This document shows positions 1 to 9,100 of a DNA stretch of 64,000 nt, piece after piece. The position numbers were made by a program, and so were the translations under genes. How positions within the stretch are numbered: the stretch's first letter is position 1; each line of letters starts with the position of its first letter. This stretch comes from Cystobacter fuscus (GTDB lineage: Bacteria > Myxococcota > Myxococcia > Myxococcales > Myxococcaceae): assembly GCF_002305875.1 (NCBI RefSeq), contig NZ_CP022098.1:3162001-3226000 (forward strand). Direction: 5' to 3'. The notes below the pieces were generated by a model that did not search any database, was not told the origin of the DNA, and worked only from the letters and a program-made list of their open reading frames with translations.

Positions 1-122
1 TCGGCCTTCACATCCAGGCCACCTCCAGGTGGAGATGTCCCGATGCTTGGGCCGTATGTTACTGAATCTCTCCCCTCGTGGACTTAATTTTATTGATGGT
101 CCTCATGCATTCCTGGCAGGAG

Positions 123-2591
123 TCAGACTGCCTCATACCAAGACGCACCCGGGCAAGGCCCGGTCGCCAGCGCGGTCCAGCTCACCTGGCTGGCCAACAG
201 TCGATGAGCCGCCTCGACCAGCGTCGACCCATCCAGTTGACCGACCGATTCTCTCAATTTCGCCGATTCTCTCAATCTCAATGTATTGGAATAATCCGAC
301 GAAGGGTCGGTCAATCTTGCTTGCCACTGCATCTCGAGTCGCTGCGCCAGCCCGAGGTTGCCGCCGTCGAGGCTGTCGGCCAGCGCCGCGCATTGCTCGC
401 GCAGTCTTGTCCCCGGCCATTGCGCGAGACGCTCGGGCAGGGCATCGAGGAATTCGGCGATGTGCCCCCACAAGGCCGCACAGTCGCTGCCGGGTGACTG
501 CACACCAAACAACAGTCCGGGGCGGCCGGCCAGCTGGCGGAATGCGCTGAACACCGCATAGCCCAACTGGAGTTCGGTTCGCAGGCGCTGGTAGAAGGGC
601 ACCTGGATCAACTGGGCGAGTGCGCGCCAGGCCGCCTCGTCCTCGATCGACACGCTCGGTGCCGGACACCACACCAGCAGTGCATGTTCGTCCGAACCGC
701 AGGTCACCTGGCTCCAGTTGGCTCGGCCGGGCAGTGTGGACGGCTGGCGGAGATCGTTCGAGGCGCTGCCCGGCAGGCGCGCGGCCACGGCGTCCAGGGC
801 GAGCCGGTCGGCTTCGTCGAAGCCCAGCACCAGACCATCCCAGCGCGCCTGCTGCCACAGCCGTTGCAGCGCTTCGGGGTGCAGCTCGCTGCTGTCGTTG
901 CGCGCCGGGCGGTGGTGGCCCAGCGCATGCTCGGGCCACTGGGCGAGCAGCTCGCGGATCGGTACCTGCTGGCGCGGAGGGGGGCTGGCCTGGTGCCAGC
1001 TCTCAGGTGTCGGGCGTTGCAGCAATTCCTCTGCCTGTTCGAGGATCGCCGGGATCGGCTCGCGTACGCCGTACAGGCGCAATTGCCAGTCCAGACCCAG
1101 GCGTGAGAATTCCAGTTGCACACCAGCCTGGCGGGCTTCTTCGCCGAGCCGGCGCAGGCTGGCGTCGAGCATGTGCCACAGCGCGGCGTGATGCCGGTTG
1201 GCCAGGCGCCAGCGCAGGTGCACGCCGCCCTCCAGGCCGCGGTTCGGTTCGAGCTCGCCCTGCTCCAGGGCCGCGATTCGAGGACCGGCCTGGGTCGGCC
1301 GGTGCTGGCCACGCAGGAAACGGTTGCGCGGCGGCAGGCGCCAGGGACCGAACGGCGGCAGCAGGGGCGGTTCGTCCAGCGCCTGGGCGCCGGGGGCGAG
1401 CAGTGCCTGGGGCGTGAAACGTTCGAGCAATGCTCGCAAGGCCGGGACGGCTTCGTCCGGCAGTTCCGAAGATTCTCCATGGGCCAGGCGCCGGGCCAGC
1501 TCCAGCGCACCCTCGGTCTGCGACTGGCGGCTGCGCAGCAGGCGATACTCCTCGCGCAGGGGCTCCCAACCGGCATGGGACTGGAAGTACTTCAGCCAGT
1601 CGAAGCACAGTGTCTGGGCCTCCGCCCGGGATTGCTGTCCGGCTTCGGTCAGCTGCACTTCGAAGTTGACCAGGGCCTGGTCGGCGTACTGGTACAGCGG
1701 ACTCAGCGACAGGCTCTGGGCCCAGCCCAGGCGTCGCAGTTCGGCCAGCAATCCGCCGGGATGAGCGGATCCGGCCCACGGTTCCAGGAAACGCAGCGCC
1801 TCGTCCGTGCCGGGCGGCAGGCCGTCGCATGCGAACAGCAGGTTGAGCCGTCGCGGGTCGCTGGTCGGCGGAGGCTCGCCCGGGTCGCCCAGCAGCGTCT
1901 CCACGGGTGCATTGGCGTTGCGCGGGCCCGCGGCCAGTGCGGCATCGGCGTCCGTGGCCAGCCCCGCGAGAATCCGCGGCGGCTGCGGCCCGACCAATTG
2001 CAAGGTCATCTGCCCGGTGCGGTAGTAGCGCCGATGGAAGTCGTGCAGCGCCTGCTGGAACTCGGGGCTGGCCACCGGCAGGCTGTCGCGGTTGCCGGCA
2101 TGGAAGGCGCGCAGCGGATGGCGGGCCGAGACTCCGCCGGCCAGGCAGAACAGGTGCTGGGCCTGGGTATCGCGCGACCAGGCGATGAACTCGGCATGCA
2201 GCACTTCGCGCTCGCGTTGCTGGTCTTCGATGGCCAGGCGCGGCCGGGCCAGCATGTCGCACAGCCGCTCCAGGCCCTCGCCGAACACCGCCTGGGGCAA
2301 CTCGAAGAAATAGTCGGTGGTGCGTTCGCTGGTGCGCGCGTTGACCTGTCCACCATGGTGCTGGACGAAGGCCATCAACCCTTGTTCGCGCGGGAAGCGC
2401 TCCGTGCCGAGGAACACCAGGTGCTCGAGGAAGTGCGCCAGCCCCGGCCACTGCGCGTCGACGTCGTGGCTGCCGGCCTCGACCCGCAGCCATGCGGCGG
2501 CACGACGCAGGCGGGGCTCATGACGCAGGCGCACGCGCAAGCCATGGGCGAGGACAAGGCTTTCGCGGCCCTGGTCGCTGGATTCGGTCAT
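123..2591 (-). CDS. pqqF: PqqF-like M16 zinc peptidase
   Basis: 822 residues, the usual size for gamma-proteobacterial PqqF. The protein is an inverzincin-type M16 metallopeptidase: the HFLEH zinc motif lies near residues 52-56 and a downstream glutamate region (QREREVLHAEF) fits the third ligand. In Pseudomonas, PqqF works with PqqG to process the PqqA precursor peptide during pyrroloquinoline quinone synthesis in the cytoplasm. No pqqA, B, C, D or E gene is visible nearby, so this is an orphan copy, and its substrate here is uncertain. The overall sequence reads much more like Pseudomonas PqqF than a myxobacterial M16 protein, which suggests horizontal transfer or a foreign segment. Near the C-terminus a 14-bp block (245-258, repeated at 263-276) gives an in-frame LRESAK/LRESVG duplication. 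The next gene upstream is unrelated. Family assignment is firm; PQQ role is inferred. Confidence 0.85.
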   Translation of the reverse strand: MTESSDQGRESLVLAHGLRVRLRHEPRLRRAAAWLRVEAGSHDVDAQWPGLAHFLEHLVFLGTERFPREQGLMAFVQHHGGQVNARTSERTTDYFFELPQAVFGEGLERLCDMLARPRLAIEDQQREREVLHAEFIAWSRDTQAQHLFCLAGGVSARHPLRAFHAGNRDSLPVASPEFQQALHDFHRRYYRTGQMTLQLVGPQPPRILAGLATDADAALAAGPRNANAPVETLLGDPGEPPPTSDPRRLNLLFACDGLPPGTDEALRFLEPWAGSAHPGGLLAELRRLGWAQSLSLSPLYQYADQALVNFEVQLTEAGQQSRAEAQTLCFDWLKYFQSHAGWEPLREEYRLLRSRQSQTEGALELARRLAHGESSELPDEAVPALRALLERFTPQALLAPGAQALDEPPLLPPFGPWRLPPRNRFLRGQHRPTQAGPRIAALEQGELEPNRGLEGGVHLRWRLANRHHAALWHMLDASLRRLGEEARQAGVQLEFSRLGLDWQLRLYGVREPIPAILEQAEELLQRPTPESWHQASPPPRQQVPIRELLAQWPEHALGHHRPARNDSSELHPEALQRLWQQARWDGLVLGFDEADRLALDAVAARLPGSASNDLRQPSTLPGRANWSQVTCGSDEHALLVWCPAPSVSIEDEAAWRALAQLIQVPFYQRLRTELQLGYAVFSAFRQLAGRPGLLFGVQSPGSDCAALWGHIAEFLDALPERLAQWPGTRLREQCAALADSLDGGNLGLAQRLEMQWQARLTDPSSDYSNTLRLRESAKLRESVGQLDGSTLVEAAHRLLASQVSWTALATGPCPGASWYEAV

Positions 2592-2737
2592 GGTGGTTCC
2601 CGGGAGAAATGGACCGTTACCGGGACATGCTAGCGGATCCGGCTCCCCTGTGTCGGGCGCTCATCCTGGGCGCGCGGCGCACTCGGAGCGCCGCGCCGCC
2701 ACTCCCTCGCGGCGAGGAGCGGGGCGCGGCGTGGGGT

Positions 2738-3469
2738 TCAGCGCCAGTAGAGGTTGAAGTTCACCACCACGGGCCCGATCGACTCGACCAGGAGGATGCC
2801 GGGCCGGTGGCGATAGCCGATGCCGAAGCGCACGTGGCCCGTCTTCCCGAAGAGGTGATCGCGCGCGAGCATCACGCTCCAGGAGGAGATGCCATCCAGC
2901 GCGAGCGAGCCCTCCAGTGGCCGGTTGTCGATGCCGCTCTGGGAGCGCGCGTGCTGGATGTTGAGCAGGGGGGCCTTCGCGGTGAGCAGGAAGGCGCCGC
3001 GCGAGTCGTGACGCGCCAGCGTGGTCTCCACGTGCAGCGCGTTGCTATCGGTCGACGTCCCGGCGAAGTCGAAGGCGAAGCGATGGTAGCCCGCGCCCAG
3101 GTGGAGGTTCAGGTTGTCCGAGAGGGGCACCGTGCCACGCACGGCCACGGGAATGGAGAGCACGTTGGCGTCGACGAGCCGGCCGATGGCCAGCCAGTAC
3201 GCCCCGCCCTCCACGGACACGCGCAGCTCCGGGCGATCCAACACCTGCACCTTGGCGGACAGGTTGAGCAGGGTGATGAGATAGGGCGCGATCTGGCTGG
3301 AGAGCTGAACGCGCGGCAGGACGCCGAACGCGAGCTGGCCGAAGAAGAGATCGATCTGGGACTCCCCGGGCTCGAGCACGTCCGCGCTCACGTCCAGCAG
3401 GGCGTTGCGTGGGGTGGCGGCGAGCGCGGGCGAGCACAGGAGCAGCAGGGCGAGTGCGAGGGCCTTCAC
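2738..3469 (-). CDS. Secreted outer-membrane-barrel-like protein
   Basis: 243 residues if started at the GTG at 3469, which begins a clean signal peptide (KALALALLLL, cleavage after ALA). The GTG overlaps the TGA of the upstream gene (GTGA), so translation is probably coupled; an upstream start would add an arginine-rich stretch that is out of character. The mature part is rich in alternating polar and hydrophobic beta-type segments with many aromatic residues and ends in an aromatic-rich strand (NFNLYWR), which resembles small outer-membrane barrel proteins. No named family was recognised. It is the third gene of a three-gene set with the envelope protein at 3466-3987 and the lipoprotein protease at 3984-5114, so a shared envelope role is likely. 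Confidence 0.7.
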   Translation of the reverse strand: MKALALALLLLCSPALAATPRNALLDVSADVLEPGESQIDLFFGQLAFGVLPRVQLSSQIAPYLITLLNLSAKVQVLDRPELRVSVEGGAYWLAIGRLVDANVLSIPVAVRGTVPLSDNLNLHLGAGYHRFAFDFAGTSTDSNALHVETTLARHDSRGAFLLTAKAPLLNIQHARSQSGIDNRPLEGSLALDGISSWSVMLARDHLFGKTGHVRFGIGYRHRPGILLVESIGPVVVNFNLYWR

Positions 3470-3987
3470 GGTTCTTCTCCGAAGGTGAAGAGCGCGCCGA
3501 TGCCCACGGAGACATCCAACCGCTGGGCGGCCCACACCAGATCCATGCCGGTGCGCAGGGTGAGGGGCTCGAGGTGGATGTCCACCGCGGCGCCGCCGGA
3601 GATGCCGAGCCGCGCGGCGGTGGTGGACACGTGCGTGCCACCGCCGCCGAGCGAGGAGTGGAACACGGTGAGGGCCGGGCCGGCGGCGATCACGAAGTCC
3701 GTGGTGCGCACGGGCAGGTGCAGCTCCGGACGCACGCTGAAGCGGTGGTAGCGCGTGACGACGTGGGCCAGGGTGCCCTCGGAGGACCAGGCGAAGCGGT
3801 AGTCGCCGGACAGCGCCAGGTAGCGCCCCAGCTCGAACACGACGCGTGGGCCTCCGCTGAGCAGCCCCGTGCGATGACCCGGCGCCTCCTGACGCAGCAG
3901 CAGCGCCACGTCCACGCCCGCGCGAAGGGGAACGGCTCCGGCCTGTCCGGCCAGCAGCACCCCGCCGAGCAAGAACCAGCGGCTCAT
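3466..3987 (-). CDS. Secreted beta-rich envelope protein
   Basis: 173 residues from the ATG at 3987, which starts a typical signal peptide (MSRWFLLGGVLLAGQAGA). The ATG overlaps the TGA of the preceding protease gene (ATGA), and its own stop overlaps the start of the next gene (GTGA). The mature protein has repeated beta-type strands with Gly and aromatic residues, similar in style to its downstream neighbour, so both may be small outer-membrane or periplasmic barrel-like proteins. No family was recognised. The tight overlap on both sides says that the three products are needed together. Confidence 0.7.
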   Translation of the reverse strand: MSRWFLLGGVLLAGQAGAVPLRAGVDVALLLRQEAPGHRTGLLSGGPRVVFELGRYLALSGDYRFAWSSEGTLAHVVTRYHRFSVRPELHLPVRTTDFVIAAGPALTVFHSSLGGGGTHVSTTAARLGISGGAAVDIHLEPLTLRTGMDLVWAAQRLDVSVGIGALFTFGEEP

Positions 3988-5114
3988 GGTGTCACCTCGC
4001 AGGCGGTGAGGGTGGAGGCCAGGGGCTCCATCCGTTTCAGGAGGACGGCGCACGCGGCCTCGCGCTCCCCGGCGCTCAGGTGGGTCACCAGCGTGTTGGG
4101 GAACGAGGCGAGGGTGAAGGTGTCCTTCTCGAACTTCAGCTCACGCAACGTGGCGAGCGTGGCCGTGAGCAGCCGCGAGCGACCCTCCGGGGAGATGCGG
4201 CCCTGGTCATCCTTGGGCCACAGCTCATGGACGGCCCGGGCCAGGAGCGAGCCGTGGGCATGGGGCTCGAAGCCTTCCCCCAGGAGGGCTTCCTGCCGCT
4301 GCCTCGAGGTGTAGTCCCGCGGCTCGGCCATGTCGCGGTCGGCGTCGACGGTGGCGAGCACGTAGTCCGGGTCTCCCGTGACGATCAGTCCGAACAGATC
4401 CGCCACGCCCTCGTGCATGGCGGACAGGTCGCGGCGGGTGATGTCCCAGGAGGCATCGCCCTCGCCGGGGATGCTCTCCAGGTCGCCGAACATCTCCTGG
4501 TGGATGACGGCGTGCCCGAACTCGTGCGCCACCACGCCCTCGTTGAGCATCATGGGCAGGCCGTCGAGCAGGAAGGAGGGGACGATCAGGAAGGACGGCC
4601 CCACGGAGAAGTAGGCCGCGTTGTCGGTGAGCTCCGCGCGGCCATCTCCGATGAGGATGTTGTCCAGGCGGGGGTAGTAGAGGACGTCCAGGCGGCGCCG
4701 GGGCACGTGGCCGTGGGCGCGCAGCAGCGTGGCCGTGCGATCCATGCTCCGGTACAGGCTGAGGGCATACAGGGAGTGCATGTCCGCCGGGACGAGGGTG
4801 CCGTCCGCCTCGCGGGTGTACTCCAGCGCGAAGGGCGAGCCGCGCTCGTAGCTGGAGGGCGTCAACTCGGAGCCCATGCGGAAGTCGACGTCGCGGCCGC
4901 GCAGCCCCCTCAGCGACTCCAGGTTCTCCACCGGGTGCCGGCCGAGCGCGTACCGGCCCGTGGTCTCGTCGCGCGCGAAGACGTACGCCATCACCGTTCC
5001 GGAGGCATCCTCCGGGGCGCAGCCCTGCATGCCGAGGCCCAGGAGCACCGGGCCGAGCAGGCTCCTCCACCTTCTCCGGGCACGGAAGGTTTCAACGCGG
5101 TTCGTGTTCTTCAT
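3984..5114 (-). CDS. Lipoprotein zinc metalloprotease
   Basis: 376 residues from the ATG at 5114; an in-frame ATG at 5144 is an alternative. The N-terminus has a basic stretch, a hydrophobic core and a lipobox ending LGMQGC, so it should be a lipoprotein. The zinc-protease motif HEFGH lies about midway (VVAHEFGHAVIHQ), followed some 45 residues later by an acidic GVADLFG segment that could supply the third ligand, as in gluzincin-type proteases. Several myxobacterial secreted proteases share this pattern, but no exact family was recognised. It leads a three-gene overlapping set with two small envelope proteins that might be partners or substrates (inference). Confidence 0.75.
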   Translation of the reverse strand: MKNTNRVETFRARRRWRSLLGPVLLGLGMQGCAPEDASGTVMAYVFARDETTGRYALGRHPVENLESLRGLRGRDVDFRMGSELTPSSYERGSPFALEYTREADGTLVPADMHSLYALSLYRSMDRTATLLRAHGHVPRRRLDVLYYPRLDNILIGDGRAELTDNAAYFSVGPSFLIVPSFLLDGLPMMLNEGVVAHEFGHAVIHQEMFGDLESIPGEGDASWDITRRDLSAMHEGVADLFGLIVTGDPDYVLATVDADRDMAEPRDYTSRQRQEALLGEGFEPHAHGSLLARAVHELWPKDDQGRISPEGRSRLLTATLATLRELKFEKDTFTLASFPNTLVTHLSAGEREAACAVLLKRMEPLASTLTACEVTP

Positions 5115-5185
5115 GATGGGGGCGCGGTGGATAGCATTTCCCACGTGACAGGGAAATGACTGGCGCCCCCGGCGCCGAGTGGGGC

Positions 5186-5914
5186 TCAGACCGCCGTCCA
5201 GCCCCCATCGATGTCGAGCACCACGCCGGTGGCATAGGCATTCGTCGCCAGGAAGAAGGCGGCATCCGCCATTTCACGCGCCGTCGCCGTGCGCTTCAGG
5301 GGGATGCGCTCCATGAGGCTGGACATGAACGCATCGAGCTTCTCGGGGGGCACCTGCCAGTCGATGTCGGTGCCACGTGTCAGTCCGGGCGACAGGACGT
5401 TTACCCGGATGCCCTTGGGGGCCAGCTCGACCGCGAGCGAACGCCCCATGGCGTTGACCGCGCCGCACAGGGCCGCGCCCCCGGAGTAGTTCACCAGGGC
5501 CGCATGGCCCGCCACGCCCGAGCACAGCACGATGGCGCTGCCCGGGGGCATCTTCGGGACGGCGTGATGGCAGGCGGAGAGCTGACCGAAGAAGCGCGCG
5601 TCGAACAGCTCACTCCACGACTTGCGTGGCACCTGCTCCACCGGCCCGAACACCGCGCCTCCGGCGCATGTCACCAGCAGATCAATCCGGGGCACGGAGT
5701 CGATGAGCCGCTCGACCTGGGCCTCGTCGGCGACGTCCGTCACGACACCTCGTGCGGCCCGGCCAAGCTTTTCCACCGCCTTGTCCAGCCGCTGCTGGTT
5801 CCGCCCGGCGAGCACCACCTGTGCTCCCTCGCGCGTGTAGCGCTCCGCGATGGCGAAACCAATACCCGAGCCACCGCCCGTGATGATGGCGGTCTTTCCT
5901 TTCAATGAGCCCAT
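5186..5914 (-). CDS. SDR-family protein lacking catalytic Lys
   Basis: 242 residues from the ATG at 5914, preceded by GGAGAGG five bases upstream; the ATG at 5926 lies before that site and is less likely. The Rossmann nucleotide-binding motif is complete (TGGGSGIG) and the fold-stabilising CAGG segment and the NVLSPG loop are present. The active site is odd: the tyrosine is kept but the YxxxK motif reads YSGGA, so the lysine that lowers the tyrosine pKa is missing. The protein may bind NAD(P) without normal dehydrogenase activity, or may use another base. It stands alone, with 71 bp to the protease gene. Substrate unknown. Confidence 0.85.
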   Translation of the reverse strand: MGSLKGKTAIITGGGSGIGFAIAERYTREGAQVVLAGRNQQRLDKAVEKLGRAARGVVTDVADEAQVERLIDSVPRIDLLVTCAGGAVFGPVEQVPRKSWSELFDARFFGQLSACHHAVPKMPPGSAIVLCSGVAGHAALVNYSGGAALCGAVNAMGRSLAVELAPKGIRVNVLSPGLTRGTDIDWQVPPEKLDAFMSSLMERIPLKRTATAREMADAAFFLATNAYATGVVLDIDGGWTAV

Positions 5915-6139
5915 AATCCTCTCCATCTGGTGTAAGCGGGATTATTCAAACCATATCATGATCAAGAGAAGGACTCCACGTTCTGGACATGTCCTGGAGC
6001 GAACTACAGACATGGAGTCAGGAATGACGGAGGAGGGCGGATTGCCCACGCAGAGGGTGGAATCCGTGGGCCGGGACGATTTCCAAGCAGGAGGGGTTTC
6101 CCCTTTCTCCGTGGGCCTCCGGGTCCGGAGGCTCCGCGT

Positions 6140-9100
6140 TCAGGAGAGGGGAATCTTGAGGATGGCCGTGGCGCCCTTGCCGGGCCCTTCGCTCTCCAGG
6201 CTGATGCTCCCCCCGAGGATCCGCGCCTCCAGCGCGCTGGAGTGCAGGCCCAGCCCATGCCCACCGGTGCGTGTGGTGAAGCCCTGGCCGAAGAGCCGGC
6301 TACGAATCTCCGGCATGATGCCCATGCCATTGTCGACAATCTGGATGCGCGCGGTGTTGCCTTCCGTGTCCAGCCGCACGCGCAGGTGGCGCTGCGGCTC
6401 GGGCATGGGATTCATGGCATGTTTGGCGTTGCTGATGAGGTTGATGAGGATCTGCAACACCTTGTGTTTGTCCAGACAGACCTTGGGGACGGGGGAGAGC
6501 TCCTTGGTGACGGTGATGCCGTGGCGCTGGAGCGAGGCCCGCTGGAGGCTCAGGGCATCCTCGACGAGCCGTGCGAGGTCGCACTCCTCGGTGACGAGGG
6601 TGCTGTGGGCATAGGTCTGCTGGACCTGGACGATGGCCCGGATGTGCTCGATGTGCTTGTCCATGGCGGCCATGCCCTCCTGGAGCGAGGCGCGCTCGCG
6701 CAGGAGCTCCTCGGTGAGCGCGGACAGGTAGCCGGGGAGCTGCGCGCCGCGGATATCCCGGGCGAAGAAGCCCGCGAGATCGTCGTGATGCTCGTCGAGC
6801 ATGTGGGTGACCTGCTTGAGCCGTCCCAGGCGCGAGGCGTTCATCGTCTCACGCACCACCTGGAGATTGATGACGGCGCTGGTGAGGACGTTGCCCACGT
6901 TGTGCAGCACGTTGGCGGCGATCTCGGCCATGCCCGCGGCGCGCGCGGCGTCCACCAGGCGCACCTGGGTGCGCTTGAGCTCGCGCGTGCGCTCCTCCAC
7001 GTGCTTCTCCAGCTCGTCGTTGGAGCGGCGCAGGGCGGCCTCGGCGTTCTGCACGTCGGCGTACAGCCGCGCGTTCTCGATGGAGATGGCGGCCTGGGAG
7101 GCCAGGTGGCCGAGCAGCGCGATGCGGCCCGGGGTGAAGGCATTGGTGGCCAGGGTGTTCTCCAGGTACAGCACCCCGCGGAACTCCTCCCGGCGCAGCA
7201 GTGGCAGGCAGAGCACCGAGCGGGCGTGGCTCTGCTCGAGCCAGGCGTCGGACGAGAAGGGATGGGGTTGGGAGGCGTCACCAATGAGCACGTGCTCGCG
7301 CGTGCGCTTGACGTAGGAGATGACGGTCCAGGGCAGGTAGGACTCGGCGCCGCCGGTGGTGGGCTGTCCGGAGACGGTGCCCGACAGCGCCGCGATCGCG
7401 AGCTTGCCGTCTTGCGGCAACAGCAAGGCGCCGCGCTGTGCCCCGGCGTTCTCCATGGCGATGTGCAACAGCGAGGCCACCAGCCGCTCGAGGACGATTT
7501 CCTCGGAGATGGCCTGCTGGGCCTTCACCAGGGTGAGCGCGTCGATCCGCGTCGAGCTGGTGTCCGAGACGTTGCGCGCGCCGGGCTCGGGAGTGGCCAG
7601 CAAAGGCCATTCCGATTCCATGTGCTGCACCTTGCCCTGCGCTCCCCAGCGGAGGTAGGCCTCGCGGGCCTTGCGGGCGTAGGCCTCGGCGATGGTGGGG
7701 ACGTGCTGCTCGCGCCAGAAGCGGGCGGCCAGCTCGTACGCGAGGGCGGCCCGCTGGAGGAAGCCGTGCTCGCGCGCGGACTGCACGGCGTGCTCGTAGG
7801 CCTGGATCGCCTCGTCCCGCTGGCCCGTGAGCCGGGCGAGCTCCGCGGCGACGAGCCGCTCGGGGGCGAGGAAGGTCGAGGGACAGTGCCGGGCCCACTC
7901 CGCCAGTTGTTGCTGGTGCCGCCCTAGCTCCGCGAGGGCCTGCTGCCGCTTCTCGGGCGTCATCCTCGCGCAGCAGGCGGCCAGGGCCAGGGCGCGGAAG
8001 AGGTGCAGGTCCATGAGCTGGATGTGTCCGAGCGAGGACCAGCTCAGCTCCTGGCTCTTGTTGGCGTACTCGAGTGCCTCCGGGTACGCGCCGCTCATGT
8101 AGCGCGACTGCGCCTTGATGAGCCAGTACCAGCAGCGCATGGTGCTCATGCGTTGCGGCGTCAACCCGGCCTCGAAGGTCTCCTCGTCGAAGTCCTCGCC
8201 ATTCATCGTGCCGAACGAGGCCGTGAGACCGCGCAGCTGCTGCACATGGCGTTGGGTGAAATAGATGATGTCGCCCGAGTCCAGGAAGTCGGCTCCCCGG
8301 GTGAAGTGCAGGTTCGCCACCGACTCCCGGTAGACCTCCTCCAGCTCGTGCCCCAGGAGGAAGCGGTCCGTGACGATGTGGTTGCAGCAGTAGCCGGCGA
8401 TCTGGCTGTCACTGCTCTGGAGCGCCTGTTGGAAGGCCTCGCGGACGAGCCCCAGCGCGATGGACAGGGGCTGGGTCCAGTAGCTGATGATCTCCAGGCC
8501 GTAGAGCGCCTTGGCCCGCAGGGCGGTGAACCCCCGGCTCTCGGCGAGCGCGCACGCGAGCTGGCCGAAGGCATGGCCCTCCGGGAAGCGCTTGAAGGCG
8601 GGGCCGAGCACCACTCCGTACCAGGAGTAGCCGTGCACGGAGGCGGCCGTGTTGCCATGACGGAGGCTGAGCGCGACCATCCGGCTGAGGTGGAGGATGA
8701 GCAGATTCGTGTCCGTGACGAACGCGGGCGCATACATGGCGCCCAGCAGGCTCATCACCGCCTCCATGTCCGGATCCGTCATGGGGGGCAGCGTGACGAG
8801 GCTCTCGATGGGACGCTCTCCCAACAGGGCCCACACCTCCGCGTTGGCGGCCTCCACCTCCTCCCAGGTGGGGTGCGGGGACATGGGCATGCCCACCAGG
8901 GCCAGTCCTTCCAGCAGGCACGTCACGGCGGTCTGGATGTTGCCCATGCCGATGAGGATGTCGGTCTTCAGGCAGTACACCGCCGCGATGTCTCCGCGGG
9001 TGCGGGCGTGGCCCAGGAAGCTGATCACCAATTGCAGGGCGCCGGCGGCATTGCCGCTCATGAACTTGCAGCTGGCGTGCTCCAGGCTCAGCTTGAAGGC

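Noticed and set aside
1-122. Possible coding start on the plus strand at the left edge
   Set aside because: The frame runs antisense into pqqF and shows no domain; nothing else is visible in these bases.
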